Source: Cynocephalus volans | Lineage: Eukaryota; Chordata; Mammalia; Dermoptera; Cynocephalidae | Direction: 5' to 3' | NCBI RefSeq assembly: GCF_027409185.1 | Contig: NC_084460.1 | Span: 64,120,501 to 64,184,500, forward strand | Length of the DNA stretch: 64,000 nucleotides | Program-made: the position numbers and the translations under genes | Shown here: piece after piece, positions 23,431 to 34,562 of the stretch | Numbering within the stretch: the stretch's first letter is position 1 | How the letters are laid out: each line of letters starts with the position of its first letter | Notes under the pieces: model-generated | The model's input: the letters and a program-made list of their open reading frames with translations, nothing else | Database searches by the model: none | What the model was told of the DNA's origin: nothing

Positions 23431-25871
23431 ATCCCAATAAATAACTTGTGTTGACTGAAAAACTAAAATAAATTGGGGGGGGTGTGGGGTGTGTGAGCGA
23501 CTCCAAACCCTTACCTGACCCTCAGACTTGTCATGAGCCTCACCTTGTCACCATGGCTGTGCATCTGTCGCGCTCCATATCAGGTGTCTTAACCCTTTCC
23601 ACAGTAGATATATTTGGAGGTTTCTGACCAGTCATCACCACAGAACCTCTTCACCTGCTCCCGAGTTGGTTTTCCATCTGTTCTGGCTTCACTGTTTGGA
23701 GTTATTTTTCTAACTTTTCTACCTGCCTTAATCAGAAAACCTCCAACAGTCTGTACAGTAACTCAGCTGAGTTAACTCTGCGGCCCAAGACTGACTGCAG
23801 TAGTCCTCATGAGGGTCCTCTGAGGTGACCCCCACCCAGGGTCATCAAGGGTGCCTGAGAAAGGGAGAGCTGTGCGTGACTGTTTAGTCCTTACTCCTCC
23901 CCACTCTCCCAACTGTATGAAACCTCTGTTAAAAACTGTAGACTTGTAGGGTGGGTTAGGGAAGCAAGTATGAGGATTTGGCATTTCTATGTCCCTTTTT
24001 TATCTCAGTGTGTCAGTTGCTAAAATCAAGGACAGGATACCCAGCGTTAACCCTGCAGGCCCATGTGGGCGTCAGGAGCAAAGTCGTAGCTGGGATCTCA
24101 AATGAGGCCGTAGCTCCCAGATCCAAGGTCCAATGGTCTTGGTTGTGCTGGTGAACTGTTTCCATATGAGTAGCAGGGACAAGACAGAAACCCCCCTAGC
24201 CAGGGAAGACAGCACAGGAGAGCAGCAGCAGGGCAAGGGACAGCAGGGTGCCAGGCACTGCCATGCTGAAAAGCAGCAGGCGGAGGCCAGTCTTGCCTTG
24301 AGAAACAGAAGTGTTAAAGATGGAGGTTGCTACATAGCTTCTGGGCGCACATGGAATCAATGTACATTATTTAGCGTAGATTGCACCCTTACAACATTCC
24401 AACAAAGAAGGAATTCCATTAAAGAAGGAATAAAGGTCTGTCCAAAAGAAGCTATTGTAAACTTTTCAATATAAACTGTACATGGAAACATCAGCATTGC
24501 TTTATATATTTTTCAGTGAACAATTTTGAAGATTTAGCACTTCAGGCTCATTAGTTGTCAATTTGAGAGACCTAAAATGAAATGGAAATATTTTTGTCAT
24601 AAGACTGTATAAGTCATGTGGAAATTTGGGGTGTCTGATGGTACCTTGCGTGCTTACTTTTAACAATATTTCATATTGCCCAAATTTTGTTACCTGGTGT
24701 TTTTAGTTATTTTCATAAAAAATATCCATTAAACCTAAATGCCTAAAATATAGTCCGGCTCTTTCTAATCTTAATTTTTCCTTTTTTCCCTCCCTTCACT
24801 GCATTCCTTCCTGATTCTTTCTTCATGATCTCAAAGGACTACCATCTTGCTTTATTATTCAAGGTACTTCCATATTTTACCACACATGCTGTATTTGGGA
24901 TAAAAAACAATGAGTTGTGTTGCATCTCCTACACATCATCTTTGTCCCTACCTGGTAGACAGTCACAAGTAGATTTCGGCTCTTGCAGACTTGAGCTAAG
25001 TCTCAGGATTGCGCAGAGGTTGATGAGCTGCCCCTCTGATCATTTCAAAAGAACCAGAGTATTGCCATGTAATACCTCAGAGCAGACTAGCACCCAATGG
25101 ATAAACACTGAAACTTGAGGGAAAACTGTAACTTGTCCATAAAAACTTCATGCAGATAGAAGATGCTACACATAGCACCTCGGGGTGACATGCCAGGCAG
25201 GGGCCTGTGGGGAGGCCAGCACTGACCTCACACAGTCTCTGGTCCTCCTAAGATTCTGTCGGTTTTCTTCCACAATACTTATTTTTCTTTTGTTGCTTCT
25301 CCTGTTAAAAATACTTCAGGATCTTTGGTTGCATGAGTGCTGCTAGCACCTCACACCCTGCTGTTGGAGCAGACGTCCAATGTGACGTGTGATGTCCCCT
25401 CTGCAGCAGGAGCTTCAGGTGGGCTGACATCTGCGCCTCCTGGCCTGTTCTTGGAGCCTCCATACTGATTAAAGGGATGAATGACAGGTAGAGGGAAGTC
25501 TGAGTAGCAAGGTAAACTAGGAAAGGCCAGGATCAGAGAGGCAGAAAGGCCCCAGTGGTTTCGTTTTTTGCCCCATAGGCTCTGGGGTAGCATCATGCGG
25601 GGCAGCAGCTCCTCTTACTTAGGGCCAGGCACAGCTTTCCAGGGCTGACTCTGGGACCACCTGTCTCCTTCACGTGAGCAGAAATTCCACAGGAAATCTC
25701 TACTGAGAAACTACTGTGGCTGCCATTGTTTTAATAATCCTCATCCAAGTTATTGTCCATACACCTTTGTGGGGTCCAGAGTCCACTTAAACAGCTGATG
25801 GCTTCTCTCCAGATGTGGCTGACAGTGGTGGTGACACAGCTTTCCTAACTGTGTCTCTCTCCTCCCCACAG
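23431..25871 (+). other. Last FBXO25 intron, end with strong acceptor
   Basis: No gene was recognised. A G-rich run (TTGGGGGGGGTGTGGGGTG) lies at about 23474-23492. The intron ends in a pyrimidine-rich tract, CTCTCTCCTCCCCACAG, for the terminal exon. A 113-codon open frame at 24133-24474 has no homology I recognise. Confidence 0.55.
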
Positions 25872-25961
25872 GACTCGGGACACCCATGTACTGCGGCCGA
25901 CCCCGACAGCTGCTTCATGCCCGTGTCTCCACAGCACTTCATTGATCTCTTCAAATTTTAA
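25872..25961 (+). CDS. FBXO25: FBXO25 terminal coding exon with stop codon
   Basis: Encodes the last 29 residues, DSGHPCTAADPDSCFMPVSP then QHFIDLFKF, and a TAA stop at 25959-25961. The acceptor CCCCACAG is strong. The QHFIDLFKF tail is characteristic of FBXO25 and closely similar to the FBXO32 C-terminus. Joined to the four upstream exons in frame (93 + 61 + 48 + 29 codons), the window holds the C-terminal 231 residues without a break. The gene is therefore partial only because of the window edge. Transcription is rightward and convergent with TDRP. Confidence 0.97.
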   Translation, partial: DSGHPCTAADPDSCFMPVSPQHFIDLFKF

Positions 25962-26120
25962 AGGCAGCCCTCACCCCTGCTGTCCCTGTCAAAGGTTGTG
26001 CATTGTGCTTTTTGTGCGATAGCTGGTAGTAAATGTTCTTTGTGATCAAAAGCATTGACTAGGTGGGTGACTAGTGGCGTCCTGTGAGGCCTGTGCTTCC
26101 AGAGAGAACATGAAGAGTTA

Positions 26121-26368
26121 TTCCTCAGCAGCTAAGGGGTAGGAATGCATTGTTGCATAATTTGATCTTTGAAGGGGGTCAAGGGACCCAAGCAAAATCA
26201 TTTTTATTTCTTTAAAAACTTCTTTCTTTCTAAGCATATTAAAATTTGAAATTTTGCATATTTATAAATGGTTCAAAAAAGATTTGGGGTTTTCAGCCCC
26301 ACATTCTATGCTGAACTGGCACTAATGGCCAAGATTGTGCTTCTTAATTGTCAAATTATTGTTTCCCA
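26121..26368 (+). repeat. Direct repeat, copy 1 (within FBXO25 3' UTR)
   Basis: About 245 bp match 27002-27243 in the same orientation at high but imperfect similarity. Shared runs include GTCAAGGGACCCAAGCAAA, TTTCTAAGCATATTAAAATT, TCTTAATTGTCAAATT and an alignable ATTCTRTGCTGAACTG. See copy 2. Confidence 0.88.
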
Positions 26369-26766
26369 GTTTTATGGTAATTGGGGTTGGGAGACACAAC
26401 AATTGATCCTTGTAAATATATTGTGCAGAATATTTATTTTTTCTTAAAATGTATTTTAACAACTGCATATGCTGTGCCCAGATGAGTCTTCTTTAAATAT
26501 ACAGTGAACCTAGGGAAATGCTGGCCATATTTCATCATAGTGTTTATCAATCAGGTTGTAAATTGTGCCAACTGTCCACAGCCTGACAATGGTATGGTGG
26601 GCTCTGTGCTCCTGAGAGCCCCTAGTGTGGGGGCTAATCTGTGTATTCACATCTGGACCAAGGAAGGGACCAAACCCACATTTGGAGCATTTGCCAAGAC
26701 TGAGTCAGGAGCAGCCCAATGTAGTCTAAACTTTACTTGTGTTGAAACTACTTTCATAGACAAAGT

Positions 26767-26772
26767 AATAAA
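26767..26772 (+). terminator. Candidate FBXO25 polyadenylation signal AATAAA
   Basis: Canonical hexamer 806 bases after the stop codon, followed by TTATGTTTATTGATTT. It is the most plausible signal in the stretch after the stop, although other variants exist. Confidence 0.5.
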
Positions 26773-26790
26773 TTATGTTTATTGATTTAA

Positions 26791-27001
26791 CTTTACCAGT
26801 TTTGCATCTTGCTGAAAAATGTAGTTTTAATGATTTTGATATCATTTAAGTCTTTAAAATATTGTTTTGTTTTTAAAATAATGCATGTCTATTTTAGAAA
26901 ATTTTGAATACAAAAGTATATGAAAGAAAATAAAAATCACCCACCCATAATCCTGCCACCAAAAGTTAACTGCTCTTGCTAAAAAAAAATATGCAAAATT
27001 G
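26791..27001. other. Downstream flank of FBXO25, possible old repeat
   Basis: An A/T-rich stretch around 26880-26985 (AAAATCACCCACCCATAATC, CCTGCCACCAAAAGTTAACT) resembles a common old interspersed repeat, but the family was not identified. Confidence 0.4.
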
Positions 27002-27243
27002 TCCCTCACAGCTATAAGGTAGAAATGTATTGTTGTATATTTTCTTCTTTGAATAGAGTCAAGGGACCCAAGCAAATCATTTCTACTTCCTTTAAATTTT
27101 TTTTCTAAGCATATTAAAATTTATAATTTTGCATAATTTAAGTATGGATCAAAAAAGATTTTGTATTTTCAGCTCTACATTCTGTGCTGAACTGACATGA
27201 GTGGCCAAGAATATGCTTCTTAATTGTCAAATTGCAGTTTCCT
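27002..27243 (+). repeat. Direct repeat, copy 2 (duplicate of FBXO25 3' UTR segment)
   Basis: Same order and orientation as 26121-26368, offset by about 880 bp, with substitutions and small indels. No poly(A) follows, which argues against simple retroposition of an mRNA 3' end. An old tandem duplication, or two members of an unrecognised repeat family, are the alternatives. Confidence 0.88.
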
Positions 27244-28850
27244 TCCAGCTAGCTTGCAAATAGCCAGGGCCTCTGTGTGTATACACTGGAGAAAGGAGTT
27301 TTTCATAAAACTGTAAACATCCCATATACCGTTTTAATTTTATAACCAGCGCTTTTCTTTTCAGAAAAATTTACCTGTATCTTTAACATTATTTGAAAAT
27401 ATATTTTTATTGGCTGCATCACATTACAGAGATGGAACAACCTTCATCATCACAACATTCAGGTGAATCCTGAGTTTTGTTGTTAAAATCAGTAACTCTG
27501 ATGCATGTTTGCACATAAATGTTTGTGCATGTGACTCTCTCCTCATGATAAGCCAGAAGTAGACCCAGTGTAGTGAGTCAAACATTTCTTAAGGCTTTTA
27601 GCATGTATTTTCAGATTGCTTGAGAGAATAGAAATTGTTATAATCTAAGAGAGGGAGCATTATCTCTGAAGCATGGATATTATTTATTTTTCTTTTGGTG
27701 CTATTTTAATAAGCGGAGAATTAGATGTGTGATTTATTGTGAGGTTGAACATGTCTTCTGTTTCTTTGGCCATTTTGGGTTTTTTTTTTTGGGGGGGGTG
27801 CTGATCTTCTTTATATTAATTTCTCCCTAAAAGGATATTAACCTCTTGAAGTTACAATTCTTTCCCCAGTTTGTCATATGACTTTTGTTATGACGCTCTT
27901 TGGCTGTATACATACATACATTTAACTTGTATAATTTGAGCAGGGAAAAAAAAAAAAAAAAGTGGAGGGACAGGATTCCAGCTACTCCATCCCATTGGCA
28001 TATACTGCAGTCAATGGCTGCAGCTGATCCCAAACTGTAAATGTGTGCTGGCACAGCCTACTACAGGTGTGCCCAAGGGGATGCAGTGTTGGGGGCCAGT
28101 CAGGTGAGCGGGACGGATGACTCACATTGCTAGGAAGAGATTGAAGGGTTAATGGAGGGCATAAACAAAGTTAGAATAAAGACAATTTTGAGGCAGATCA
28201 ATTATTTACAGAAGATCAGACATACCAAACAGAAAGATGAGAAGAGGAATCATGAATTTACACATTTGAATGGTATCTTTGAATACAAGTTCTGCTAGAC
28301 AGCCTGCCAAAAGTAGGGATCCCACTCCTTGTTGGATTAAACTAAACTTTGATTCATTTATTTGCAATGAATTGGAGATTTCAGGACACTAGGAGCCTGA
28401 GACCAGGCAGTAAGTTTCGCATGCCCTTTGTTCCTGACAAAGACACCAGACTCTCTACAGATGGTTATCTAGAGGCATTCCCCATACCTGTCCCAGTTAG
28501 TGCTGCTCATTCAGAGCCTGCCCAGCGGGGCCAGGAAGCTGGGGTCTGTGTTGACATCCAGTCACAACTTCCTTTTGCCTATTTTGAGATTTGAAAAGAC
28601 ATTCTTCTCACCTAATCTGTGAATATATACAAATCAGAAATAGCCAACCAGCCGCATCTTTGTAGCAGATCAAGGTGCAATTCATTAATAGTTTACCAAA
28701 TAGTAGACTATATCTGTGTATATATTATAAATATATATATACTGTAGATGGTTGTATACAGAAAACTGTCTAGTTTGTGGTCAATTTTTACAGATCTGTA
28801 TACAATTGACTGTGTACAATTTTTGCTTTAATACTGCTTTTAGAATCAAA
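27244..28850. other. Intergenic, no gene recognised
   Basis: Contains a T9/G8 junction near 27780-27799, a 17-18 A run near 27945-27961 and an AT-dinucleotide-rich stretch at about 28718-28742. No coding region was supported. Confidence 0.5.
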
Positions 28851-29790
28851 CCCTTATAATAAGACTTCTTTATATCAATCTTCTATCCTGCAGCCTTGCT
28901 GAAATAGTATATTAGCTCTAATGTTATTTTTGTAGATGTCCTATAAAATCATGTCATCTGCAAATAGGCATGGTTTCACTTCTTCCTCTCAATCTAGATG
29001 CCGTTTATTTCTTTTCCTTGCCTAAAGTTGCCTGGCTAGAACCTCCAGTACAATGTTGAACAGCAGGGGTGAGAGCAGACATCTTTGTCTTGTTTCTTAT
29101 CTTAGAGGAATGCTTTGTCTTTCACACTTAAGTATGATGTTAACCGTGGGTTTTCCATAGATGCCCTATATCAGTTTGATAAAGTCCACTTCTGTTCCAA
29201 GTTTGCTGAGTATTTTTGTCGTAAAAACATAATGGATTATCTCAAATGCTTTTTCTGCATCTGTTGAGAAGGTCACCTGGTGGTTTTTTTTTACTTCATT
29301 CTAGTAATGTGGTGTTATTATATTGACTGATTTTTGTATAGTGAACCAACCTTGCATTCCTGGGCTAAATCCTACTTGGTCATGGTATATAATACTTTTT
29401 ATATATAATTGTTGGACTTGTTCTTTTGGTATTTTATTGAGGATTTTTGCTTCTTTATTCATAAGAGATATTGGTCTACAGTGTTCTTTTCTTGTGATAT
29501 CTTTGTCTGGTTTTGATGTCAGGGTAAAAAACGGCCTCATAGGATAAGCTCGGAAAATGTTCCCTGCTCTTCTGTTTTTTTGTAAGAGTTTGTGATCATT
29601 TCTTCTTAATGTTTCTTTAAATGTTTGAAAGAACTCTGCATAAGATTTGAAGTCACTGAGGAGAAGCTTCAATTGTCAGTTTAGTGGCATCTTCCCTTTT
29701 GGAAATTTCTTTGCCTTGTTATTCTTTAACAGGATAAGGCTGTTTTTTCTGGGGATATCTTGATTAAGGCTTTTTCTTTTTATGGTGAAG
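28850..29790 (-). repeat. L1 ORF2 reverse-transcriptase fragment, antisense
   Basis: The minus-strand frame at 29301-29672 contains degraded L1 ORF2 reverse-transcriptase text (RPISLMNKEAKILNK, DQVGFSPGMQGWF). The plus strand reads as the usual reverse-complemented L1, for example CCTTGCATTCCTGGGCTAAA at 29350. Frames are broken. Confidence 0.9.
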
Positions 29791-30824
29791 GCCTAACCTA
29801 GCAGGTAAATGGACTGTGGAACTTACTCGTTCTGCTTAGCTCCATGATCATCGAAAGTGAGAGGTGATGCCCTCTGAAAATTACAATTTTAGAAGGCAGA
29901 GGATACCTTGACTACGTGTGTATGCACGTATGCTTGACTCTCCACCTCCCTATCACGTACAATATCAAATGCCACCCAATGAAATAGACAAAAGATTTGT
30001 AATAAGTGCAAAGAAAAAATAAGAAGGGCCTGCATTGACCAGCATCAACGTACTTAGTGCCACTGAACTGTACTTAGGTAAAGATGGTACATTTTATGTT
30101 ATGTGTATTGACCTCTGACAGCTCACCCCCTCTGGGCTGGAAGTCCCAATGTCCATGCTGTTATCAACTTGACTGCACCCTTCGTCTGTTTGACTATAAC
30201 TGCTTCTTCTACTTTTACTCCAACAAGCCTCCTCTCCTTGTCCCTTCCTATAGTTTCTGCACAGAGGAAGAAGACCCATGGCTTTGGAAAGCGCTATCCT
30301 TCTGCACCCCATGCATCCAGTGCCAGAGAGTCGGTTGTGACTAGAATGAACTCAACCAAAAGCATCTAGGAAACTGCTCATTGATGTAGTCTGTGCCTCT
30401 CAGAATCCCAGTAGGGAACTGTACCACTGTGTGCCTAGAGAGAAGCACCAGCTCACATAGGGAAACAGTGCTGCTCCAAGTGACTCTGGGGTACCTCCGC
30501 CTGCACACGTATGCCCTCAGCCGTCCCTGGAATGCTTACTTCTGCTTTCTCTGCCTCTTACTTAGCTCCCACACCATAACCAGGGATCAGACAGGTTTTG
30601 CTTAGGGTGATGGGTTCCCCAAACAGATGCTTTTGTTCTTCCTTTTTAAATAAGGTACATTTAAAAGATAAGGTCTTCTGTGTCAGACAAGAGAGACAAC
30701 TCAATTGTTTTGTGTTTTGCATGGAAATTTCATTATTATTTGATAGTCATTTAAGAAATGTGCACAGATGAAGGCAAGTAGCTTTTTATTATCTAACTTA
30801 TGTAGACAATTCTGTCATTTAAAA
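29791..30824. other. Intergenic, no feature recognised
   Basis: No repeat family, exon or RNA gene was recognised between the two antisense L1 elements. Confidence 0.5.
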
Positions 30825-31591
30825 TTTTTCTAATTATGGTAAAATACACGTAACATACAATTTATCATCTTTACCAATGAAGTACATTTCAGTGGCACTA
30901 AGTACATTCACATTGTACAACCATCTCTATCATCCACCCACAGAACTCTTTTCATCTTGTGAAACTGAAACTCCATATCCATTAAACAATAACTCCCCAT
31001 TTCTCCTCCCCCAGCCCCTGCAACCACCATTCTACTTTCTGTCTCTATGAATCTTCAACTCTAGGAACCTCATATAAGTGGAATCAAACGGTATTTGTCT
31101 TTTTTTGATTGGCTTGTTTCACGTAGCATAGTGTCTCAAGGGTCATCCATGTCATAGCCTGTGTCAGAATTTTCTTCCATTTTAAGGCTGAATAATATTT
31201 TGTTGTATGGATAGAGCATAGTTTGTTTATCCACTCATCCATTGATGGACGTTTGGGTTGTTACCAATCTCTTGGCTATTGTGAATAGTGCTGCTATGAA
31301 CATAGGTGCACAAATATCTTTTCAAGACCCGGCTTTCAAATCTTTTGGGTATATAACCAGAAGTGTAATTTCTAGATCACACGGCAATTGTAAATTTATT
31401 CAGGAATCACCATAGTATTTTCCACAGCAGCTGTACCATTATACATTCCCACCAGCAGTGTGCAAGGTTCCAATTTCTCCACATCCTCACCACCACTTGA
31501 AATTGTGTTTTTTTGTGATAGTAGCCATCTTAAAGGGTGTGAGGTAATATCTCATTATTGTGGTTCTGATTTGCATTTCCCTAATGATTAG

Positions 31592-31949
31592 TGTTTTAGT
31601 CCATTTTCTGTTGCTTATAACAGAATACTTGAAACTGGGTAATTTATAAGAAAATGAAATTTACTTTATACAGTTTTGGAGGCTGGAAAGTCTAGTCCAG
31701 GAGGCACATCTGGTGAGGGCCTTCTTCAAATGGGAACTCACTACAGGGTACCATGGCATTGCAGGCATTCACATGGTGAGGATGGCAAGAGCTCTCTCAT
31801 GTCCTCTCCTTATATAAGCCACCAGTCCACACCCATGATTAATCCATTCACAAGGGCATAGTCATCAGATTTACCACCTTCTTAATATTGTTACAATGGG
31901 GATCTAGTTTTCAACACATGAGCTTTTGGGGGACATTTAATCCATGGCA
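31592..31949 (-). mobile_element. MaLR (MST/MLT-type) solo LTR, minus orientation
   Basis: A 358-bp LTR with TG...CA ends (TGTTTTAGTCC...ATCCATGGCA on the plus strand). It is flanked by a perfect 5-bp duplication ATTAG (31587-31591 and 31950-31954). The inner text TTGAAACTGGGTAATTTATA and TGAGCTTTTGGGGGACATTT is typical of reverse-complemented MaLR LTRs. There is no internal region, so it is a solo LTR. It is inserted in the antisense L1. Confidence 0.88.
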
Positions 31950-32703
31950 ATTAGTAATGTCGACTATCATTTTATGTGCTTTTTGGCCATTCATATGTCT
32001 TCTTTAGAGAAATGTCTATCAGGTACTTTGTTTTTCAGTCAGGTAGTGTGGTTTTTTTGTTGTTGAGTTGTAGGAGTTCTTTATGTGTTCTGGATATGAT
32101 TTGCAAATATTTTCTCCCATCCTGTGGGTTGCCTTTTCACTGTTTATTATTACGTCCTCTGATACACAGAAATTTTAAAATTTTGATGTAGGCCAATTTC
32201 CTAATATTTCTTTTGTTGCCTGTGCTTTTGGTGTCATATTCATGAAATCATTGCCAAACCTAATGTCATAAAGATTTTCCCCTATGTTTTCTTCTAATTT
32301 TTTTTTTTAGTTTTAGCTCTTAAATTTAGGTCTTTGATCCATTTTGAGTTAGTTTTTGTATATAATGCAAGGCAAGAGTTCAGCTTTATTCTTTTGCATG
32401 TGGATTTCCAGTTGTCCAGCACCATTTGTGGAAGAGACTGTCCTTTTCTCCTTTGAATGATCCTGGCACCCTATCAAAAATCATTTGACTATATATGCAA
32501 GAGTTTATTTTGGGCTCTGTATTCAATTCTGTTGGTTTATATGTCTGTCTTTATGCCAATACCACACTGTTTTGATTACTGCAGCTTTGTAGTAAGTTTT
32601 GAAATGGTTTTTTCCTTATTTCTGTTGCTGTGGTATATCACATTTATTGATTTGGGCATGTTGAACCATCCTTGCATTCCAGGGATAAATCTCACTTGGC
32701 CAT

Positions 32704-33057
32704 TGTATTAGTCCATTTCTGTTGCTTATAACAGAAATACCTAAAAGAAGTGGGTGATTTATGAAGAAAATGAAATTTATTGCTTACATTTTCTGAGGCT
32801 GGGAAGTCCAAAGTCCAGGGAACACATCTGGTGAGGGTCTTCCTTGGTGGTGGCTTGAGTGACAGAGGGTATCACATTGCAAGATGGCAAAAACAGAAAG
32901 AGAGAGACTCTCAGGTGCTCACCTTTGTAAACCCTCAGAACCATGCCCATGACCACCATTATTAATCCATAATAGGATTTCCCACCCTCTTAACAGTCAC
33001 AGCAGGGATCAAGCTTCTAATACATAAAACTTGGGGGACACAATTTAATCCACATCA
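32704..33057 (-). mobile_element. MaLR (MST/MLT-type) solo LTR, minus orientation, second copy
   Basis: A 354-bp LTR, TGTATTAGTCC...TCCACATCA, flanked by a perfect 5-bp duplication GCCAT (32699-32703 and 33058-33062). It is the same family and orientation as the LTR at 31592, but the target duplication differs, so the two are independent insertions rather than the two LTRs of one provirus. Confidence 0.88.
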
Positions 33058-34389
33058 GCCATGGTATATAATCCTTTCAGTGTGGTGTTGAATTCTGTTT
33101 GCTAGTATTTTGTTGAATATTGATAAAGAAAATCTTCATGAGAAGTACTGGTGGTGTGTGTTTTCTTGTCGTGTCTTTGTCTAGTTTTGGTATCAGAATA
33201 CTGGCATCATAGAATGAATATGGAAGTGTTCTCTTCAGTTTTTTGGCAGAGTTTAAGGAGGATTGATTTAATTCATCTTTACATGTTTGGTAGAATTCTC
33301 CAGTGAAGCCATCTGATCATGGACATTACTTTGTTGGGAGGGTTTTTTACTACTGATTCAGTCTCCTTACTAGTCATTGTTCTGTTCAGAGTTTCTATTT
33401 CTTCATGATTCAGTCTTTGTAGGCTAGTTTTTTGTCCAGTTCATCTAGGTTATCCTATTTGTTGACCTACACTTGTTCATAGTACTCTAATAATGATTTT
33501 TATTTCTATAAAATTGGTTGTAATGTCCCCTTTGTGATTTTAGTCATTTGAATCATCTCTTTTTAAGTCAACCTAGCCAGAGATCTGTCAATTGTGATTT
33601 TCTAACCAACTCTTGGTTTCATTTTTCTGTTGCTTTTCTATTCTCTATTTTATCTCTGCTCTAATCTTTATTATTTCCTCCATTCTGCTAGCTTTGGGTT
33701 TTGTTCTTTTTCTAATTCTTTAAGGTATAAATTTGTTAATTTTAGATCTTTTTTTAATGTTTGCAGTTATTAATTTCCTTATTGCTGCTTTTGTTGTACC
33801 CATAAGTTTTTGTATGTTGTTTTCATTTGCATTTATCTCAAGATACTTTCTAATTTTCCTTGTGATGATTTCTTTGATCCAGTCTTTTGAAATGTATCAA
33901 GACTGGTTTTGTTGCCTAATATATTGTCTATCCTTGAAAATGTTCCATTTGCACTTAAGAAAAATGTGTGTATTGCTGTTGTTTGGTAGAGTGTACTGAT
34001 ATGTCTGTTAGGTCCAATTGGTATGGTGTTGTTCAAGTTGTTTCCTGATTGATCTTCTGTCTGGTTGTTCTATCAATTATTGAAAGTGGGGTACTGAAGT
34101 CTTCTACTGTTATTGTAGAGCTAATCTACTTCTTCAATTCTGTCAGTGTTTGCCTCATATATTTTGGAATTCTGATGTTTGGTACATATGCATTTGTTAA
34201 AACTTCTTGTTGAATTTTTAACTATTTTTATTTAAACAACATGAAGATCAAATTATCTGATGTCTGGGATTTGCTTCAACAAAATCCCTGAGCTGGGTGT
34301 GAGGAGTAACTGCAGACGAAATAAGATTGGCCAGGAATTGACACTTATTGAGGCTGGAAGGATGGGCACACATAGGAATTTGTACTGGG

Positions 34390-34562
34390 TTTGGCACACT
34401 CTTTCTATAAAGGGCCAGACAGTAAGTAGTTTTGGCTTTGCCAGCCACATGGTCTCTCTCATAACTATTCCATTCTGTCATAGTAGCACAAAGCAGCTGT
34501 GGATAATACGTACACAAATGAGTGTGGCTCTCTGTGTTCCAGTCAAACTTTATGGACATTGA
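34390..34562. repeat. Interspersed repeat, probably DNA-transposon derived
   Basis: The text ATAAAGGGCCAGACAGTAAG, TTTGCCAGCCACATGGTCTC and GTTCCAGTCAAACTTTATGG follows a common mammalian repeat pattern. I believe this is a hAT-type MER element, but the family name is uncertain. Confidence 0.5.

Larger units (their letters stand above)
25962..26790 (+). other. FBXO25: FBXO25 3' UTR (end estimated)
   Basis: Non-coding sequence follows the stop codon. A canonical AATAAA lies at 26767-26772 with T-rich sequence following, which would put cleavage near 26790. The UTR includes the first copy of a direct repeat (26121-26368). The true end needs transcript data, and longer isoforms are possible. 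Confidence 0.6.
30825..34230 (-). repeat. Old L1 (3' region plus much of ORF2), antisense, broken by two LTRs
   Basis: Starts with the reverse complement of an L1M 3' region (TGGTAAAATACACGTAACAT), continues through GGCTGAATAATATTTTGTTG and GAATAGTGCTGCTATGAACA, and goes on into ORF2 (CATCCTTGCATTCCAGGGAT at about 32668; ORF2-like text to about 34200). Two LTR insertions (31592-31949 and 32704-33057) interrupt it. Removing them rejoins the L1. All frames are decayed. Confidence 0.87.

Noticed and set aside
31592..33057. A single provirus with two LTRs
   Set aside because: Each LTR has its own different 5-bp duplication, and the sequence between them is antisense L1 rather than retroviral genes.
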